Source: Gemmatimonadetes bacterium 13_1_40CM_69_22 (GTDB lineage Bacteria; Gemmatimonadota; Gemmatimonadetes; Gemmatimonadales; GWC2-71-9). From it: a DNA stretch of 64,000 nucleotides. Both the position numbers and the translations under genes were made by a program. The notes beneath the pieces were generated by a model that searched no databases, was not told the DNA's origin, and worked only from the letters and a program-made list of their open reading frames with translations. Positions 62,036-64,000 of this stretch are shown here, in pieces. Location: the NCBI GenBank assembly GCA_001917665.1, contig MNEL01000042.1:16495-80494 (forward strand), written 5' to 3'. How positions within the stretch are numbered: the first letter of the stretch is position 1; every line of letters starts with the position of its first letter.

Positions 62036-62283
62036 GCGGCCAGCGGGAGCGGATCGTCCATGGCCTGCGGGTCGTCATCGATCGCGACCAGTGTGTGGGG
62101 TTCGGGGACTGCGTGAGGGAGGCACCCGAAGGTTTCGAACTGGACGACGCGACCGTGGCGGTGTTCGCGAACCCGGAGGCAGTGGAGCGTGAGCGGTTGC
62201 TGCGCGCGTGCGACGCGTGCCCGGTGGATGCGATCACCGTGTACGACGAAACGGGCAAACAAATCGTCCCTCGCCCGGCTTGA
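62032..62283 (+). CDS. Small ferredoxin, [3Fe-4S]-like motif
   Basis: VVIDRDQCVGFGDCVREAPEGFELDD...LLRACDACPVDAITVYDETG: CxxFxxC...CxxCP. Confidence 0.8.
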   Translation: MSGQRERIVHGLRVVIDRDQCVGFGDCVREAPEGFELDDATVAVFANPEAVERERLLRACDACPVDAITVYDETGKQIVPRPA

Positions 62284-62472
62284 CAGCCCCCGGAGCGGGT
62301 CGCATACTCGCCGCACGCTGCACTGACACTTGAGTTTCCTGGCGGGCGCCGCCCGTCGTGACGTCGGACATACACTCACGCCTCGACGCAGATCGATACC
62401 GACCCGTCGGTTCGCACCGGGTCCGGCGCGAGGGGAGTGTATGCCCGGCCCGTGCCCCCAAGGGAGGTGCCG

Positions 62473-64000
62473 GTGTACCGCGAGATCTTCGTCCCCGTCG
62501 ACAACTCCCGGCATTCGGACTGGGCTGTTGACCGGGCGATCGAGCTGTGCCGGAGGGCCGGCGGTCGCATCACCGGCAATCACGTCTACGCCGCGCGCCT
62601 GCACGACGTCCGCTTCCGGCAACTCGAAACCGGGCTCCCCGCTCAGTTTCAGACCCCCGAGGAGATCAAGAAGCAGCGCAAAATCCACGACAAGCTGATC
62701 GAAAAAGGCTTGCAGCTGATAGCTGACAGCTTTTTGGACCAGCTCGGCAAGCGGTGTGACGCGGCGGGCGTCGGCTTGACTCGCCAGCTCCTGGAAGGCA
62801 TCAACTACGAGGAAATCGTGAACGAGGTGAACCGCGGCGCCGGCCGGCTGCCGGGGCTCATCGGCTTCGACCCCAACCGCGCCGCGGGCTACGACGGTGG
62901 GGAGCGGGTGCGCAGCGATGTAAAAGTCGCGGCGAACGGCCGGCTCGTCGCGGAGGAGGAGGATGCCGCCGCCCGGCTCGTCGGCTCGTCGGGACGCCGC
63001 TACGACCTCCTCGCCATCGGCGCACACGGCCTCGGCCGCCAGCCCTACTCGCAGCTGGGCGGAGTGGTCGCCCGCGTGCTGCGCGGCGTCGAGAAGGACG
63101 TGCTCATCGTGCGCGACGACCGGCCCTTCGACGGCGGCCGCTTCCTGGTGTGCGTCGACGGCTCGTCGTACGGGTACCGAGCGATGCGCGTCGCGCTCGA
63201 GCTGGCGCACGCGTTCGGCGGGTCGCTGTACGTGTGCAGCGCGTTCGACGTGGAGTACCACCACGTCGTGTTCCACAACATCAAGGATGTGCTCTCCTAC
63301 CAGGCCTCGAAGGTCTTCAAGTTCGAGGAGCAGGAGGAGCTGCACAACAACATCATCGACAAAGGACTCCTGAAGCTGTGTCAGGCGAACCTGAAGCGCG
63401 CCGAGGTGATGGCGCGGGAGTTTGCCGACGTTTCGATCACGACCCAGATCCTCATCGGCAAGCCGTTTCAGGTGATCATGCAGTGGGCCGAGGAGATCAA
63501 GCCGTCGCTGCTGGTGCTCGCCCGCCATGGTGCACACCGAATCGAAGGCACCCAGATCGGCAGCCAGGCGGAAAACCTGTTGCGGCTTGCGCCCTGCGAC
63601 GTGCTGCTGGCGGGGACGGTGGGAATCCGCCCCGAGGACATCCCCTGGATCGAGGAAGACGGTGTGGCCGGGCTCCCCTGGGCGCCCGAGGCCGAGGTGC
63701 GGATCCTCCGCGTCCCACCGTTCGCGCAGGGGATCGCGCGCCGGGCCGTCGAAGAGTACGTGCTCGAGCAGACGCACGGCGAGCCGGCGACGGTCACGAA
63801 CAAGTGGCTCGACGAGGCGATCCGGAAGCTCCTCCCCACGCATATGCAGCTCATCATGGGCATCGGCACGGCGGAGGAGCTCGCGCTCGCCGAGGTGAAG
63901 GCGCAGGAGCAGCTGAAGGCGACGAAGGTCCTAGGGCACGACGCCGACCCCCAGCCCCTGACCCCTGACGTCGAGGTCCGGTGTCCGGTGACCGGAGCAG
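62473..64000 (+). CDS. Tandem universal stress protein with C-terminal PCP_red-like domain (runs to window end)
   Basis: VYREIFVPVDNSRHSDWAVDRAIELCRRAGG...RYDLLAIGAHGLGRQPYSQLGGVVARVLRGVEKDVLIVRDD...FLVCVDGSSYGYRAMRVALELA...WAPEAEVRILRVPPFAQGIARRAVEEYVLEQTHGEPATVTNKWLDEAI; no stop before window end. Confidence 0.8.
   Translation, partial: MYREIFVPVDNSRHSDWAVDRAIELCRRAGGRITGNHVYAARLHDVRFRQLETGLPAQFQTPEEIKKQRKIHDKLIEKGLQLIADSFLDQLGKRCDAAGVGLTRQLLEGINYEEIVNEVNRGAGRLPGLIGFDPNRAAGYDGGERVRSDVKVAANGRLVAEEEDAAARLVGSSGRRYDLLAIGAHGLGRQPYSQLGGVVARVLRGVEKDVLIVRDDRPFDGGRFLVCVDGSSYGYRAMRVALELAHAFGGSLYVCSAFDVEYHHVVFHNIKDVLSYQASKVFKFEEQEELHNNIIDKGLLKLCQANLKRAEVMAREFADVSITTQILIGKPFQVIMQWAEEIKPSLLVLARHGAHRIEGTQIGSQAENLLRLAPCDVLLAGTVGIRPEDIPWIEEDGVAGLPWAPEAEVRILRVPPFAQGIARRAVEEYVLEQTHGEPATVTNKWLDEAIRKLLPTHMQLIMGIGTAEELALAEVKAQEQLKATKVLGHDADPQPLTPDVEVRCPVTGA

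Noticed and set aside
61963-63843. 626-aa minus-strand ORF opposite ferredoxin and USP
   Set aside because: Antisense shadow; USP, ferredoxin and PCP_red motifs are on the plus strand.

Overview
High-GC chromosomal window, probably from a Gemmatimonadota-like bacterium. This is inferred from the gene repertoire (GWxTD and HEAT-repeat proteins, SusC/SusD, ECF sigma/anti-sigma pairs); I ran no taxonomy. The left ~12 kb is a dense minus-strand operon for tetrahydromethanopterin/methanofuran-linked formaldehyde oxidation: fae, an mtdB/mtdC-like gene, a DUF1464-like gene, an ATP-grasp gene, fhcB-A-D-C, mch, an EthD-like lipoprotein, a RimK-type ATP-grasp, a CitG-like protein and a PTPS/QueD-like protein. 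The rest is housekeeping and envelope genes: GWxTD, rhomboid, ddl, CBS, TonB-like, mutS, SPOR/TPR, holA, several ECF sigma/anti-sigma pairs, HEAT-repeat proteins, a SatD-like pair, upp, GH5, tRNA-Phe, a Crp/Fnr regulator, GT4, serpin, APC permease, SusC/SusD, a TonB receptor, CBM48-like proteins, metE, Nfu, greA, mrp, PCP_red-domain proteins, a ferredoxin and a USP. Main points for follow-up: (i) the H4MPT operon and its uncharacterised accessory genes; (ii) an mrp / Zn-ribbon-PCP_red / ferredoxin / USP-PCP_red cluster; (iii) an ECF sigma factor paired with a CBM48-bearing anti-sigma-like protein; (iv) families of short tandem 7-8 bp repeats and REP-like hairpins at gene junctions; (v) palindromic operator candidates at satD and the Crp/Fnr gene; (vi) a Leu-x-Gly triplet-repeat domain fused to HEAT repeats. 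No CRISPR array, rRNA or convincing transposon was seen. All family assignments come from reading motifs in the translations, without database searches.
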